Shown here: piece after piece, positions 12,056 through 23,371 of the stretch | Position numbering within the stretch: position 1 is the stretch's first letter | Layout: each line of letters opens with the position of its first letter | Assembly (NCBI GenBank): GCA_043228905.1 | Contig: JBHGNT010000003.1 | Span: 8,122,001 to 8,186,000, forward strand | Origin: Azolla caroliniana | Taxonomy: Eukaryota > Polypodiophyta | Reading direction: 5' to 3' | Length of the DNA stretch: 64,000 nucleotides | The notes under the pieces: generated by a model | What the model was told of the DNA's origin: nothing | Database searches by the model: none | What the model saw: the letters and a program-made list of their open reading frames with translations, nothing else | Position numbers and translations under genes: made by a program

Positions 12056-12814
12056 ACCGCGCTCCCCATTACCCTTCGGCTGTCTCGGCGAGACTGTCCG
12101 ACATCCGGTCCGGAGGGGGAAGATATGAAGTCAGTACCGTATGCACCGACAGTCGGCTCCCTCATGTACGCGATGGTCGCGACACAGCCTGATATTTCTC
12201 ACGCCATAGGAGTCATCAGCAGATTCATGCACAACCCCGACCGATCACACTGGAACGTAGTCAAGAATGTGTTCAGATATCTAGCTAGCACAAAAGACCA
12301 CGACATTCTTTTCGGCCCGAACTCAACCTCAGGCGTAGTCGGTTACACCGACTCAGACTTCGCCGGCTGTGTGGACAACCGAAAATCAACAACTGAATAC
12401 TGTTTCAAATTCGGCAATGGAGCAATCTCGTGGAAGTCAAAACTTCAGGAGTGCACAACCACCTCAACGACCAAAGTAGAATATGTAGTTGCGTCTGATG
12501 TGGCAAAAGAAGCTTTATGGCTCGGTCGGCTGGCGCACACGTTTCGATAGGTCGACTCCGACTCGGCTCCAGTTGTCTACAATGACAATCAGGGTGTTGT
12601 TGCTTTGTCAAAAAATCCGGTTCACCACAACACCTCTAAGCATATCGACGTTCGATATCACTTCGTTCGGGACTGCGTCATTTCAGGGAAAATCGGTCTC
12701 GAGAAGATATCCACAACCGATAATGTCGCAGATGGAATGACCAAGTGTCTCTTGGCGGATCGTTTCTGGTCCCTTCGGCACCAGATGGGCGTAACGAAAA
12801 ATCGGTCTGGTTAA
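12056..12814 (+). pseudogene. copia B RT-thumb/RNase H remnant
   Basis: The frame resumes after X1 with PLP-type thumb residues. It continues through VPYAPTVGSLMYAMVATQPDI, YTDSDFAGCVDNRKSTTEY and the RNase H end (NPVHHNTSKHIDVRYHFVRD). The final catalytic part is offset by a frameshift around 12550. The right-arm copy (60240-61079, minus) retains additional thumb sequence (QTDYIGRVLECFNMQSAKS), showing what X1 displaced here. It is followed by an untranslated stretch to a polypurine tract (ATAGGGGAG) just before the 3' LTR at 13015. Confidence 0.85.
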
Positions 12815-13014
12815 AGTCGGACACATAGCACAGGATGGTTTCGGACCACTGACATCAGTTCTCTTAGGATCGACTTTAGCTCTTCCGACCCGACCGATTC
12901 GATATTCTGCCCTCAAATCTTGCCGACTCTGACAAAACCGATTTGTTCGATAAACCTTGTATATATACCTGTAATTCTTTAAGATAACCCATGTATACGC
13001 CCATTATAGGGGAG

Positions 13015-13092
13015 TGTCGAATACGAGTGTATAATGGCCGTATTCACACAGTCCCTTTGGACAGCCCAAGATCGGGCTATTTCTGTAAATAG
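13015..13092 (+). repeat. 3' LTR of copia B, first segment
   Basis: Begins TGTCGAATACGAG after the polypurine tract. It is cut after AATAG (13088-13092), the target duplicated by insertion of copia C. Confidence 0.9.
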
Positions 13093-13470
13093 TGTAAAGA
13101 ATCAAGAGATGGATTCTTGTGAAGCGGAATAGGTGTGAACTGTGTGTGTGTGTGTGTATGAGAGAGAGAGAGAGAATACAGAGAATACGCAAGGTAAAAG
13201 TATATTGACAAAGGAGAAAGACTCAACATTATATAAGGTGGGAGGAGGGTGCTTTATGTAGTCACCGTCTCTCTTCATTAACTACAGGCCTCATGGAGCA
13301 TGGGGAATGTGAAAGCTCATAAGTTATGTGTCGTAGAATATGATTCTATGCCTCATACTAAATGCTAGAATACAAAGTGGTGACATAATGGTGACTCTTG
13401 ACCGTTGGAGTGTCTCTTCACTCTCAAGGTGAGTTCACACGCTAGACCAAGTTAAGCTTGATTCTCAACA
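13093..13470 (-). repeat. 3' LTR of copia C (378 bp)
   Basis: TGTAAAGAATC...CTCAACA on the plus strand. Directly outside its inner edge the minus strand has a polypurine tract (CTTGAGGGGGCG). It contains TG and AG microsatellites at 13140-13175. Confidence 0.92.
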
Positions 13471-13698
13471 CGCCCCCTCAAGCTCAAGTCGGGTCGGTTT
13501 CAGACGGTATCCAAAATCCGCTTCAATTCACGTTCGGGAGTCCGCGTCGACTCGCTTTATGCGGAGTTGCGGAATCCGTGCTCCAGCTTGCATTGTGCGT
13601 AGTTACGAAGTCTGTGCTTCGGCTTGGGTCTTTCTTTGCGGGTTTGCGCGGTAGATCGGCTCTTCACTGCTACGTTGCGTGGTTGCGGAATCTACGCG

Positions 13699-16600
13699 TT
13701 ATTGCATAGTGTCTTCAGTACTCCCCCTCAAGCTTGGCAGGTTAGGGATCGTCAATCCGAGATCGGTCATGAATTGCCATAGCTTGTCGGCTCCTAAGGC
13801 TTTAGTGAAGATGTCGACCGTTTGAAGATTGGTGCTAATGTGTTGTAGGTCGACATCGCCAGCCAGAATGCGCTCTCGGATGAAGTGATAGTGCACTTCG
13901 ATGTGTTTTGTCCGCGCGTGGAACACCGGGTTCCGAGCCAGATAGATACTGCTCATGTTGTCGCAGTAAGGGAAGTCGGATCCTTGATGGGTACGCCCAG
14001 ATCCCTGTATTCCGCCTCCGTACGCGAAAGAGCGACGGTAGGCTGCTTCTTGCTACTCCAGGATATTGCTCCGCTGCCGAGGGAGAAAACAAATCCGGAG
14101 GTTGATCTTCTATCAGCTTTGTAGCCGGCCCAATCGGCGTCTGTGTACCCCTCGAGTTGTATTGGCATCGCGGTCTTGTAGAGGATGCCACAATCCATTG
14201 TGCCGCTCACGTAGCGTAGAACTCACTTAGCGCAATCCAAGTGAGTATCACGCAGTGTTTGCATGAATTGGCTAAGGAGACCGACCGGATAACTCAGATC
14301 GGGTCGTGTGATCGTGAGCTAGATGAGACTCCCGATGAGTTGCCGATACTGAGTCGGCTCACACGCTTTGGTGCCGGAGTTCGCATCTAGTTTGAGATTA
14401 CGATCGAGCGGGGTTGCCACGGATTTGCACTCAGCCATCCCGAACTTGTATAACAAGTTGAGGATGTAGTGCCGTTGAGAGATCATGATTCCGGCCGGAG
14501 TCCGAATTACCTCGATGCCAAGGAAGTAGTGGAGCTCCTTCAGTCCGTCATCTCGAACTTGTCGGAAAGGAGGGATTTGACTTTATTGATTTCGATGAGG
14601 TGCTCACCTCCAATGACTTGGTCATCCACATATAAAATGATGATGATCGGACTTGCGGAATCGCTTCGTATGTAGAGGGAGTTGTCCGATTTTGACATAC
14701 GGAAGCCGATTTGATGAAGATATTGCGTTATCTTCGAATGCCAAGCACGCGGTGCTTGCTTGAGGCCGTAGAGTGGCTTCTTGAGTCGGCATACAGCTTT
14801 CGGATGGGTGCTCGAGTTGAAGCCGGGTGGTTGGATCATGTACACCTCCTCTTCTAATTCGCCTTGTAGAAAGGCGTTCTTGACATCCATTTGATGGAGG
14901 TGCCACCCTTTCGCCGCGGCAATCGCAATTACAGTCTGCACCGTTGTCATCTTTGCCACCGGGGCAAAGGTTTCTTCGTAGTCAACGCCATGTGTCTGAG
15001 CGTATCCTTTTGCTACGAGTCGAACTTTGTAGCGGTTGACGGAACCGTCCGCGTTGTACTTCACTTTGTAGATCCATCTGCATCCGATTGCCTTTTTGTG
15101 TGGTGAGGTGGGAACGAGATCCCATGTCTCGTTCTTCCATACTGCCTACATCTCCTCGTTCATTGCTTCGATCCATCACGGGTCCTTCGCGGCTTCGGAA
15201 AGGGTTTCCGGCTCCCGTACTGTTGCTACCTTCATCATAAAGGCGTAATGGTACGCCATATAATCGTTGTAGCCGAATCGGCTTACGGGCTTCTTTTCAC
15301 GAGTGGATCGGCGGAGCTTTTCATTTGCAGAGATGAGGGCTTTCTTTGCTCCGATTGGTACCTCAAAACCGCCGAACTCATTGTCGAGTGAGTGAGTTGA
15401 CTCATTGTCGGTGAAGCGATCGTCTTCGTATTTCGCCATTTTCGCCTTGCCTTTGTCCATCTTCGGGCTAGGCCGTGATGTGCTTTGATCACTCAAAGGC
15501 TCTTGTGGTCCGCTCAATCGGGTCTTGATCGGACTTTCTTCGAACATGCGTGTAGGGTGATCTTCGTCCTCTATCTCTTGTTCGGTGGATTCCGGATCGA
15601 GCGGGGTCGGAGTCGAAGTTTTCTCTGGTGCGTACTAGGATGCGGACTCATCAAAGATGACGTCTCGACTTACCCGAGATTTTCGAGTTGAGGGGTTGTA
15701 GCACTTGTACCCCTTTTGCTCTAGTGAGTATCCTACGAGGATACATTTCTCCGACTTCGGGTCGAGCTTTTGACGCTTCTTGTCGGGGATGTGCACGTAC
15801 GCAATGGAGCCGAATATTCGAACATGTGATAGGTTCGGCTTCTTTCCGAAGAATATTTCGTGTAGAGTGACCTCGTGCACGCCGGATGTTGTGCACCGGT
15901 TCATTAGGTAGATGGCCATATTTGCCGCTTCGGCCCAATATGACTTGGGCATATGCTTCTCGTTCATCATGGCCCGTGCTACTTCGAGGATGTGCCGATT
16001 TTTGCGCTCGGCTACTCCATTTTGTTGCGGAGTGTGTCGGCAAGTGAATTCTCGCCGAATTCCTTCCTTTCGGAGATACGTCGTGAAATCGTCCGAGAAG
16101 TACTCCTTGCCGCCATCCGATCGTAGGCATCGTACATGTCGGCCCGTGGCTTTCTTGACTTCATTCTTGAAATTTTGGAAGTGTCCGAACACTTCGCTCT
16201 TTTGCCGCATCGGGTAGATCCAAGTGTGCCTAGAAAAGTCGTCGATGAAGAGTACGTAATATCGGCATCCACCGAATGTCGCCATTTGAGCCGAACCCCA
16301 TACATCGGAATGAATTACGTCGAGTACGCCTTTGCTCACATTCCGCTCCTTCGGAAATGGGTGTCAGTGTTGCTTGGCGAATTGGCACGCTTCGCATACA
16401 CCTTCAATCTCCTTCTCTTTGAATGTCAGGAGTCCGATGGCGACTCCTTTTGATTTCATTGCTTTGAGTTTGTTGAGATTGATGTGGCCGATTCGCTTAT
16501 GCCATAACTCTATGTCGGATTCAGCTTTCGTGCTTTTCGCGAACATGGCGGATTTCATCTCGTGCGAATCGAGAATGAACATCTGGCCCTCTCTTCTACC

Positions 16601-17933
16601 ATGTGCGATGATTCGGCCTTCTTTTTCGATGAAACACCCTTCTTGGTCGAATCGTACTTGCATCCCTTGCTCAACCATTTGGCCGACCGAGACCAAATTC
16701 TTTGTGATGGTGGGTACATGCAAGACATTTTTAATGTATGTTTGCTTACCTCTTTTGCCAAATGGAACATTGCCGATGTGCCGAATCGGGTGCGTAGTGT
16801 CATCTCCGGTTTCGACATAACCGGGTTGCTCCGGAGTCATATGGTTTGAGGCTCCGGAGTCTACAAACCATACGTCCTCCGGATTGAGGGCACTAGTTGA
16901 GGTAGAGGCCGACATAGAGTTTGCTCTATGTTTCATCATGAACATTCCGCCACAGTCGGAGTTGCGTGCATACATTCCGCCACGATCTTCGTAGTCGGAG
17001 TTGTTCCCGTACATTCCTCTATACTCTTCGTAGTCAGAATTGTGTGCGTAATTCGTGAGTTGTTGGCTTGTGGAAGCCGATTCACGCATCTTCTTTCGGC
17101 ACTCTTCTTCGTGGTGGCCGAGCTTTCTGCAATATCCGCATTCGGTTGCATTTTGATGGCTCGGGCCGGAGTGGAAGCTCCCCCTTCTTGCGAAGGTTCC
17201 TCGTTGGCCTCCGTTTTGCGGTCGAAATTGGGAGTTGTTGTCGTAGGTCGGACCTCGTCTGCCTTGTCCTTGGCCAAATCGGCCTCTCGTTCGTCCGCGC
17301 CCTCTTCCTCCATTAGAGTGCGTGTAGAGCATGTGGCCTTCCGACTCATTGCTCCTTGTGCACACGTGGTTTTCTTCGACCAATAGCATTGATTGGAGCT
17401 CGAAGAAGGAGGGAGATTTCTCCCGTGCTAGAACGGCGGTTCGCATCGCGCCGAACCGTGGTGAGAGGCCGCCGAGGCATATTTGCACCATCTCATCATC
17501 ATCTATACTTACGCTTATTGAGCCAAGCGAGTCGCAAAGCTCCTTGATCTTCAAGGTGTATGTCGTGATGGACATGTCCTGTTGTTGAATGTTGTTCAAC
17601 TCTTGGCTGGAGTTGAAGCTTCCTTGCGGTCGTGTTGGCGGCGAAAATCTTTCGTAGATTTTCCCACACTTCCTTCGGCGTCTTGGCTTCTCGAATGTAA
17701 TTGAGTATGTGGTCGTGAACACATGTCGCCAAACAATACATCACGCGGCTTGCGGCTTACTCCCATGTTGCGTATCCGGGAGCCGCTTTGGCGGGTCGGT
17801 CTTCATGCGCTCCTTTGATGTAACTCCAATAGCCTTGTCCGACAAGGTATTGGTGCATCTTGTACTCCCAAGATGCGAAGTTGTTTCGATCCAACTTCTC
17901 GGTAGGGAGAGCGCTCCCCATTTGAGTATTCAT
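13699..17933 (-). pseudogene. copia C gag-pol polyprotein, broken by stops
   Basis: The ATG at 17933 starts gag (NFASWEYKMHQYL). A TAA sits near 17758 and a frameshift near 17625. The frame then holds from 17722 to 16364 through the UBN2 gag, the knuckle (CGYCRKLGHHEEEC), protease (FVDSGASNHMT) and pre-integrase region (HKRIGHINLNK, CEACQFAKQH). A TGA near 16363 separates the integrase core (HSDVWGSAQ, FIDDFSRHTW, PQQNGVAERKN; 16339-15635), and a TAG follows DESAS. RT (MDVKNAFLQGELEEEV, YGLKQAPRAW, ILYVDDQVI; 15064-14540) and RNase H (YTDADWAGYKADRRSTSGF near 14150; HARTKHIEVHYHF near 13900) complete the order. Most lesions are in-frame nonsense codons. Confidence 0.9.
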
Positions 17934-18084
17934 TATGTCGATTCTTCTTCTTCTTCTTCTTCTCTCTTCGAATGCGAGCTATGTAGCGAAGCTATGATAG
18001 CTATGAGCCGGTTCTTGGTCATCGGCGTAGAGCACAACACACGATCACGATGAGGCGAATGGGCTAGATCAAGCTACCAACCTC

Positions 18085-18096
18085 GCTCTGATACCA
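18085..18096 (-). other. primer-binding site of copia C
   Basis: Minus-strand TGGTATCAGAGC immediately adjoining the 5' LTR at 18097. Confidence 0.9.
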
Positions 18097-18166
18097 TGTA
18101 AAGAATCAAGAGATGGATTCTTGTGAAGCGAAATAGGTGTGAACTGTGTGTGTGTGTGTGTGTGTG

Positions 18167-18211
<45 letters not shown>

Positions 18212-18504
18212 ACAAAGAATACGCAAGGTAAAAGTATATTGACAAAGGAGAAAGACTCAACATTATACAAGGTGGGAGGAGGGTGCTTTATGTAGTCACC
18301 CTCTCTCTTCATTAACTACAAGCCTCATGGAGCATGGGGAATGTGAAAGCTCATAAGTTATGTGTCATAGAATATGATTCTATGACTCATACTAAATGCT
18401 AGAATACAAAGTGGTGACATAATGGTGACTCTTGACCATTGGAGTGTCTCTTCACTCTCAAGGTGAGTTCACACACTAGACCAAGTTGAGCTTGATTCTC
18501 AAAA
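18097..18504 (-). repeat. 5' LTR of copia C (408 bp)
   Basis: Starts TGTAAAGAATC on the plus strand. The last bases read CTCAAAA instead of CTCAACA. It is longer than its partner because of expanded TG/AG microsatellites at 18145-18210. Confidence 0.9.
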
Positions 18505-18735
18505 AATAGCATAAAGGGGCAGTTGCCCTAGGATAGTCACTATATAAAGTGACTTTGTAACCTTTAGTCGGTGTTGGTTGTCATTTGTAATTGTTGCTAT
18601 TGGAATATAACGGTTCCTTTGTGCCTCTCTCTCTCTCTCTCTCTCCCTCTGTGTCTATCTTGCTCATGCATACACAGATTCTTCTTCATCACGAATGTTG
18701 CTTGCACTTCCGCATTTACGGCCTTGTCCCCAACA
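18505..18735 (+). repeat. 3' LTR of copia B, second segment
   Basis: Resumes with the duplicated AATAG followed by CATAAAGGGG. It continues exactly as the 5' LTR of B to its CCCCAACA end, followed by the host duplication CCTTG (18736-18740). Confidence 0.9.
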
Positions 18736-18740
18736 CCTTG

Positions 18741-20340
18741 CATACCAAGTCCTTGAGTTCCTTAAAGGCAGGGTCTAGTTTAGAATTCCACACAATAGGT
18801 TTTGTAGACTTACACGTTTGACCTTTTAGAAGATCAGTAAATGGCGTCGTCAATTGGGAGTAATTACAAAGGGATTTTCGCAAAACCCAACAAAACCAAA
18901 GAATGATCGAACTTCTCGAATATTCTGAAGAGTGGGCCAAAGTTTGATTTCCTCGATGCGAGAAGGATCAATTTCAACTCCTCGTTCGGTTATGAGATCT
19001 CCAAGATAAGTAATTGATTTCTTGAAGAACTCGCATTTTGAGATCTTCGCGTAGAATTACTTGTCGCACAATGTTTGTAAAACAAAGCGGACATGTTTAG
19101 CATGTTCTTCTAATATACGACTATGAACTAGAACATCATCCAAGAAAATAACGACATATTTTCCAAGTTGTTCTTGGAATATGTCATTCATTTCTTGTTG
19201 AAATGTGGCTTGAGCATTCAAGGTAAAACCGAAAGGCATGACCAAAAACTCATACCGTTTTAGGAACATTGTCCTCACTTATACAAATTTGATGGTAGCC
19301 CATACGGAGATCAAGTTTCGTAAAATACCGAGCTCCCTAGAGACAGTCAATTAGATCGTCAGTCCTGGGCAATGGATATGAATTCTTGATCGTCACTTTA
19401 TTCAAGCATCAGTAATTAATACACATACACCATGTGCCCTCTTTCCTTTGTACCAAGAGAACAGGTGCACCCCATGTAGATTTACTATAATGTATATAAC
19501 CCATTCGCAAATAGTCCTTGAGTTGCTTCGATACCTCATCCTCTTCGGATCGACTTAAACGATAAGGAGGTATACTTATTGGTGCAACGCCAGGTACAAT
19601 ATCTATACGATGGTCTATATTATGTTTAGGAAGTAACCCATGTGGTAGTTCACTCGGAAAAACATCACGAAAATCGTTTATGATTTCATCGAGTTGTTGT
19701 TCAAAATATGATAATTGAACCGAGACATTATCGATATTGTAAAGGTAAATGTCTAGATCAAGTACACTAAAATAAAGTAGAACAACACATCTCGGATATT
19801 GATGGCAAGGAAACAATCGAAAGAGATTGTTTTTTAACACATTAAATAAAATGAGTACAATTGTTCAATACAAAAGTAATTTAATGATGAACCCAATCAA
19901 TAGATAAAGAAGAGTGTTTATTAAAAAACCAGGGATAACCCACTATTACATTAGTGGTACAAAGATTCATTACATGGAAGTCTACTTCCTCTGCACAAGT
20001 ATCAATAGAAATTCCTAATGAATGAATCGCCTCGTTGATGTATTGTACTCTTCCATCAACCAAGTGCACCCTATAGGTGTGATCACTTATGGTGTGTTGG
20101 ATTCCCCATATCTGAACCAAACGGTCATTCACAAAATTGTGTGAGCTTCACGAATTAAATAAAAATTGTACAGGAGATCCATTGATATACCTGTTTGCAC
20201 GTAGTAAATCATTGGGTCCCAATACACAGTGAGGGAAAGAACATTGACAATTACTTAAATGATGTGTATAGACTTTAAGGACATTAGGAATCTAACCTTT
20301 ATGGTCTGAAACTTTTGCTTTGTTGTCGTGCTCTTTCCGT
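18741..20340 (-). pseudogene. G1 protease and reverse transcriptase, left arm
   Basis: The minus-strand frame at 20132-19881 matches the gypsy protease region ([33 protein letters not shown]). 19840-19409 is the RT N-terminus ([38 protein letters not shown]). 19278-19057 carries the catalytic region ([28 protein letters not shown]). A CINY-stop at ~19409, frameshifts around 19400-19280 and 19050, and a stop before the RNase H part show it is inactive. It joins the integrase half at 7707 once copia B is discounted. Confidence 0.87.
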
Positions 20341-21215
20341 TGGAGCTTTTAACATTGTTCTTTTGTATGACCCTTCTTTTTGCAAAATACGCAAAAAGTA
20401 TGATGTCGCTTACAATCGTGATCCATGAATTCGTTGGGTGTCTTGCGTTTCCCAGCGAATTGTGATTGCTTAGTCCCGGACACTTCGTTAGGTTTTTTAT
20501 GGTCCTTCTTCGAAGTGCGTTGATACTGAAGAACTATTTCAACGGCCTCTTTGAAGGATTGTGGATCCTTATCGTGCACTATCCAATGATAGTTCGAATT
20601 GGGGATGCCATTGACAAAACAAGCTATTAACCAATTGTCCCCTTCTAGACCCGATTTTTTGATTTGGGTTCTAACATTATGGACATAGTCTTCTAGCGAA
20701 GAAAATTTCCGGCTAGAGAGGTTCATTAATGCTTGTGGTGCCTCAATTCGAGATGGAGCTTGCAGAAATAGGCTTTTAAAATTGTCCAGGTATCGGGCCA
20801 TGTCCCCAAAGTTCAGAGCCCACACCACCAGGTGGTGGCCTTACCCCCTAGTTCTCGCCCGACATATGCAATCTTCGTACTATCTGGCGTGGGATAGAGC
20901 TAAAAATGGGACTCCTATCGGCCCAACCATGTGCAGATTGCTTCTTCAGTTCTTTCCTTTTTTCTCCCGCAAATGGCTTTACGACAAATGATGGTTCACC
21001 CTGACACTCATCAGGTCTATTAGTCTCACGTTGTAAACTAATGACATGTGCCTCGAGAGTACATTGAGATTGCCGAAGTTCGGACATTTGATGCGTAGTT
21101 GAACTAAGGAAATGTTATATTTGTAAGATATATGACTCAATGGAGCTTGCTCCAGGAGGATTTTCTTGAGTTCCTTCCACTTGAGCGGATGACACAGGTC
21201 GTTATTCTGAGCCAT
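20341..21215 (-). pseudogene. G1 gag, left arm
   Basis: The likely gag ATG is at 21215 (MAQNND). Frameshifts near 21120-20990 and 20840 break it. The core (FLQAPSRIEAPQALMNLSSRKFSSLEDYVHNVRTQ) and the HCCC knuckle (CVFCKKKGHTKEQC, 20390-20349) are intact. The right-arm copy at 50149-51015 and the G2 gag give matching peptides. Confidence 0.8.
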
Positions 21216-22014
21216 TGAATGATTATTTCTAGCAAAGAAATAGGATAAGGTCAGGCAAATAGTCAGAACATCAAGTCGTGATGTAAACATATCATGGGCC
21301 AACATTAATCGATATCATGATCTCACGTCAATACCCCTCTAGACATATGAGATGAGGTTCAATATCATGTTACTATGGTAACACAAAGGTATTTTAAAAA
21401 CCATCGGGGTGACAAATGAATGTCTTTCCCTAATCTCTAGATCGATTTTTTCATGGCGACTCCCCAAGGGAAAGTCTCATAATTACAATGGCATACGCCA
21501 AGGTGCAACCTAATTGTCAAGCCAAATGAGCCCTCTTTTTGTAGTAGGCCCACATGGCCCATCATATGGTTACGTCATTACGAATGGCTTTCGTAAGAAT
21601 GACCTCATGGTGGCATCGTATCCATGTAACGAGGGAGGGATGTTGGATATGTGTGTCATAGGAGCGACCTCACTTGAACTGGGTCAAGCCCTACGTTCTC
21701 AACATCATTGTGGCTATGAGCATTTCGTTACGTAACGAAATCGAAGTGACCAACGGGGATGTCAACAAAAAAGAATTGTTGAAAAAAGGATGGTAACTAC
21801 GCCATTCTCACAAAAATGTGAGGACGGCCACCAAGATCCTTTCCCCGAAAGGACAACATTCGATATAGAAATCACATTATAACTAACATGCACATATGTA
21901 TATTTATCACATATATGTAACGATCAAATTCGTATACATGTGACCACATATGCGTATATTAAACAAAATCGTAACATCAAATAGCCAACATATATGATGA
22001 AATCGAGACACGTA

Positions 22015-22265
22015 ATCGAGGCATATAGCCTCTACCACGAAACATCCAAAAATAAGGGTTAATCATAATACGTAATTGAGGTATTGACCTCTTACGCATA
22101 CCACACCAAACACATATCATTTACTTAGAAATCGAGGTATTGACCTCATACGCAAACGTAACATATGTATGTGAACATAATACACAATTGAGGTATTAAC
22201 CTCGTACGCAAACGACACTAATCACATATTAAATATATGTCAAATGAGGTATTGACCTCATACAC
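22015..22265. repeat. array of five GAGGTATTGACCTC-type hairpins
   Basis: Variants sit near 22018 (GAGGCATATAGCCTC), 22078, 22133, 22190 (GAGGTATTAACCTC) and 22243, mostly followed by T/A/GTACGCA. The mirror array is at 48685-48965 in the right arm. Confidence 0.8.
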
Positions 22266-22395
22266 ATATGTAAACATTTTATACAACCAATTAATTACCA
22301 CTACAACATCATTGAATCAATGAGAAAAACTTTCATATTGACCATATACATGATTCGATGGGAGAAGCAAAAATAGAAAAAAAAACAAGAAAGAG

Positions 22396-22790
22396 TGTTG
22401 GGAATTAAGCTCAACTTAGTCTAGTGTGTGAACACACCCTTGAGAATGTGCACTCAAAGGTCAAAAGTCACCACTCTTATCTACACATTAACTATGTGTC
22501 ATAGAATCATATTCTATGACACATAACTAATGAGTTTTCACATTCCCCATGACCCATGAGCTTTGATAGTTAATGAAGAGAGAGAGTGACTATATAAAGC
22601 ACTCTCCTCCTACTTTGTAATTAGGTCGGTTAATCTCCTTTGTAATATACATCTTCTTGAGTATTCTATTGTGTTTTTTCAAATCTATCTATCTTGTGTT
22701 TCTCTCTCTCTCTCTCTCTCATACACACACACTCACAACACATATCTCTAGTCTATTCTGCTACACAAGAATCACCATCAATTCTTTACA
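22396..22790 (+). repeat. solo LTR of the copia C family, left arm
   Basis: TGTTGGGAATT...TTCTTTACA, alignable over its length with the copia C LTR and bearing AG/AC microsatellites. There is no internal element on either side. Flanks AAGAG and AAGAC agree at four of five bases, consistent with an aged 5-bp duplication. The inverted counterpart is at 48160-48569. Confidence 0.82.
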
Positions 22791-22905
22791 AAGACTTACT
22801 AAAGTTCCTTTGTTGATTGCTATCTAGATCAAGGTCGACCGCACGTCAATCGATCACCATCCATCAAGAAGACAAAAACAAACAAAGGAAACATTAGAAA
22901 CATGA

Positions 22906-22917
22906 GCTCTGATACCA
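22906..22917 (-). other. primer-binding site of G1 (left arm)
   Basis: Minus-strand TGGTATCAGAGC two bases inside the G1 5' LTR. Confidence 0.85.
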
Positions 22918-22919
22918 AT

Positions 22920-23371
22920 TGGTAGAGTTATGTTCTAAAGTAAGCATATGATAAGGATAAACGATAGATAAATAGAAAGGAGAGAGAGAAAGAAGGGTGT
23001 CAATCCACCCGACCACCCTAGAGCGAAGGGATCGAGACGGACTTGAGCTTCAATCGGCGTCCCATTCCACCGTTGTGGCGTTGAGTCGTACCTGGTGCTA
23101 GCACGCTCGCTACAAGAGTTGACCCACCACGAAACAGAGTCTCGACGTAGTCAAGATATGATTAAATGAGGGTAGCTAGGCCTCATATTTATAGCGATAC
23201 CCAAGGTTCCCAAGCAAGTTCACACTTGGCCTAATGGGTTGTCTCAATCCCGAGAACTAAAAGTAATCCTCCCCTTCTTTACACTCTCGTTTAACCCTCA
23301 CATTTATTCACATATATAGAATACTACGGTAAATTCTCACCACGGAATATTATATAGTCATGCTCGTAACA
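22920..23371 (-). repeat. 5' LTR of G1, left arm (452 bp)
   Basis: Minus strand begins TGTTACGAGCAT and ends near CTCTACCA. It is the counterpart of 47580-48030 (451 bp) in the right arm and of the truncated 3' LTR at 5482-5810. Confidence 0.87.

Larger units (their letters stand above)
13093..18504 (-). mobile_element. Ty1/copia retrotransposon C, full length with both LTRs
   Basis: A minus-strand element of 5412 bp with LTRs at 18097-18504 (5') and 13093-13470 (3'), PBS and polypurine tract. It is flanked by the 5-bp duplication AATAG (13088-13092 and 18505-18509). By eye the LTRs differ at about a dozen positions plus microsatellite length. It is absent from the corresponding LTR in the right arm (59739-60051 is uninterrupted), so it inserted after the inverted duplication. 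Confidence 0.93.
7713..18735 (+). mobile_element. Ty1/copia retrotransposon B (degenerate, hosts copia C and X1)
   Basis: The 5' LTR is at 7713-8023. The 3' LTR is split into 13015-13092 and 18505-18735 by copia C. Target duplications CCTTG flank it at 7708-7712 and 18736-18740. Internally it keeps gag, protease, part of integrase and RNase H, but most of the RT is absent and replaced by element X1 (10991-12055). The right arm carries the inverted 3' portion of the same insertion (59739-61085) in the same G1 site. Confidence 0.9.
21306..22904 (-). other. G1 5' leader, left arm, with hairpin repeats
   Basis: A non-coding leader between the PBS and gag. From about 22015 to 22265 it holds five spaced copies of a short palindrome of type GAGGTATTGACCTC (5-bp stem, 4-base loop) at ~55-60 bp intervals. 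A solo LTR (22396-22790) lies within it. The rest is A/T-rich with no ORF support. The right arm keeps ~395 bp more around 49495-49895. Confidence 0.75.
5482..23371 (-). mobile_element. Ty3/gypsy chromovirus G1, left-arm copy, split by nested insertions
   Basis: Read on the minus strand, this is 5' LTR (22920-23371), PBS, long leader, gag, protease, RT, RNase H, integrase, chromodomain, then a truncated 3' LTR (5482-5810). It is interrupted by a solo LTR (22396-22790) in the leader and by copia B (7713-18735), flanked by CCTTG duplications, in the RNase H region. The right arm holds its inverted copy from 47580 to 59738, with copia B inserted at the same base, so both insertions predate the inverted duplication. 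The sequence lacks about 395 bp of leader (near 21466) that the right arm retains. Confidence 0.88.
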
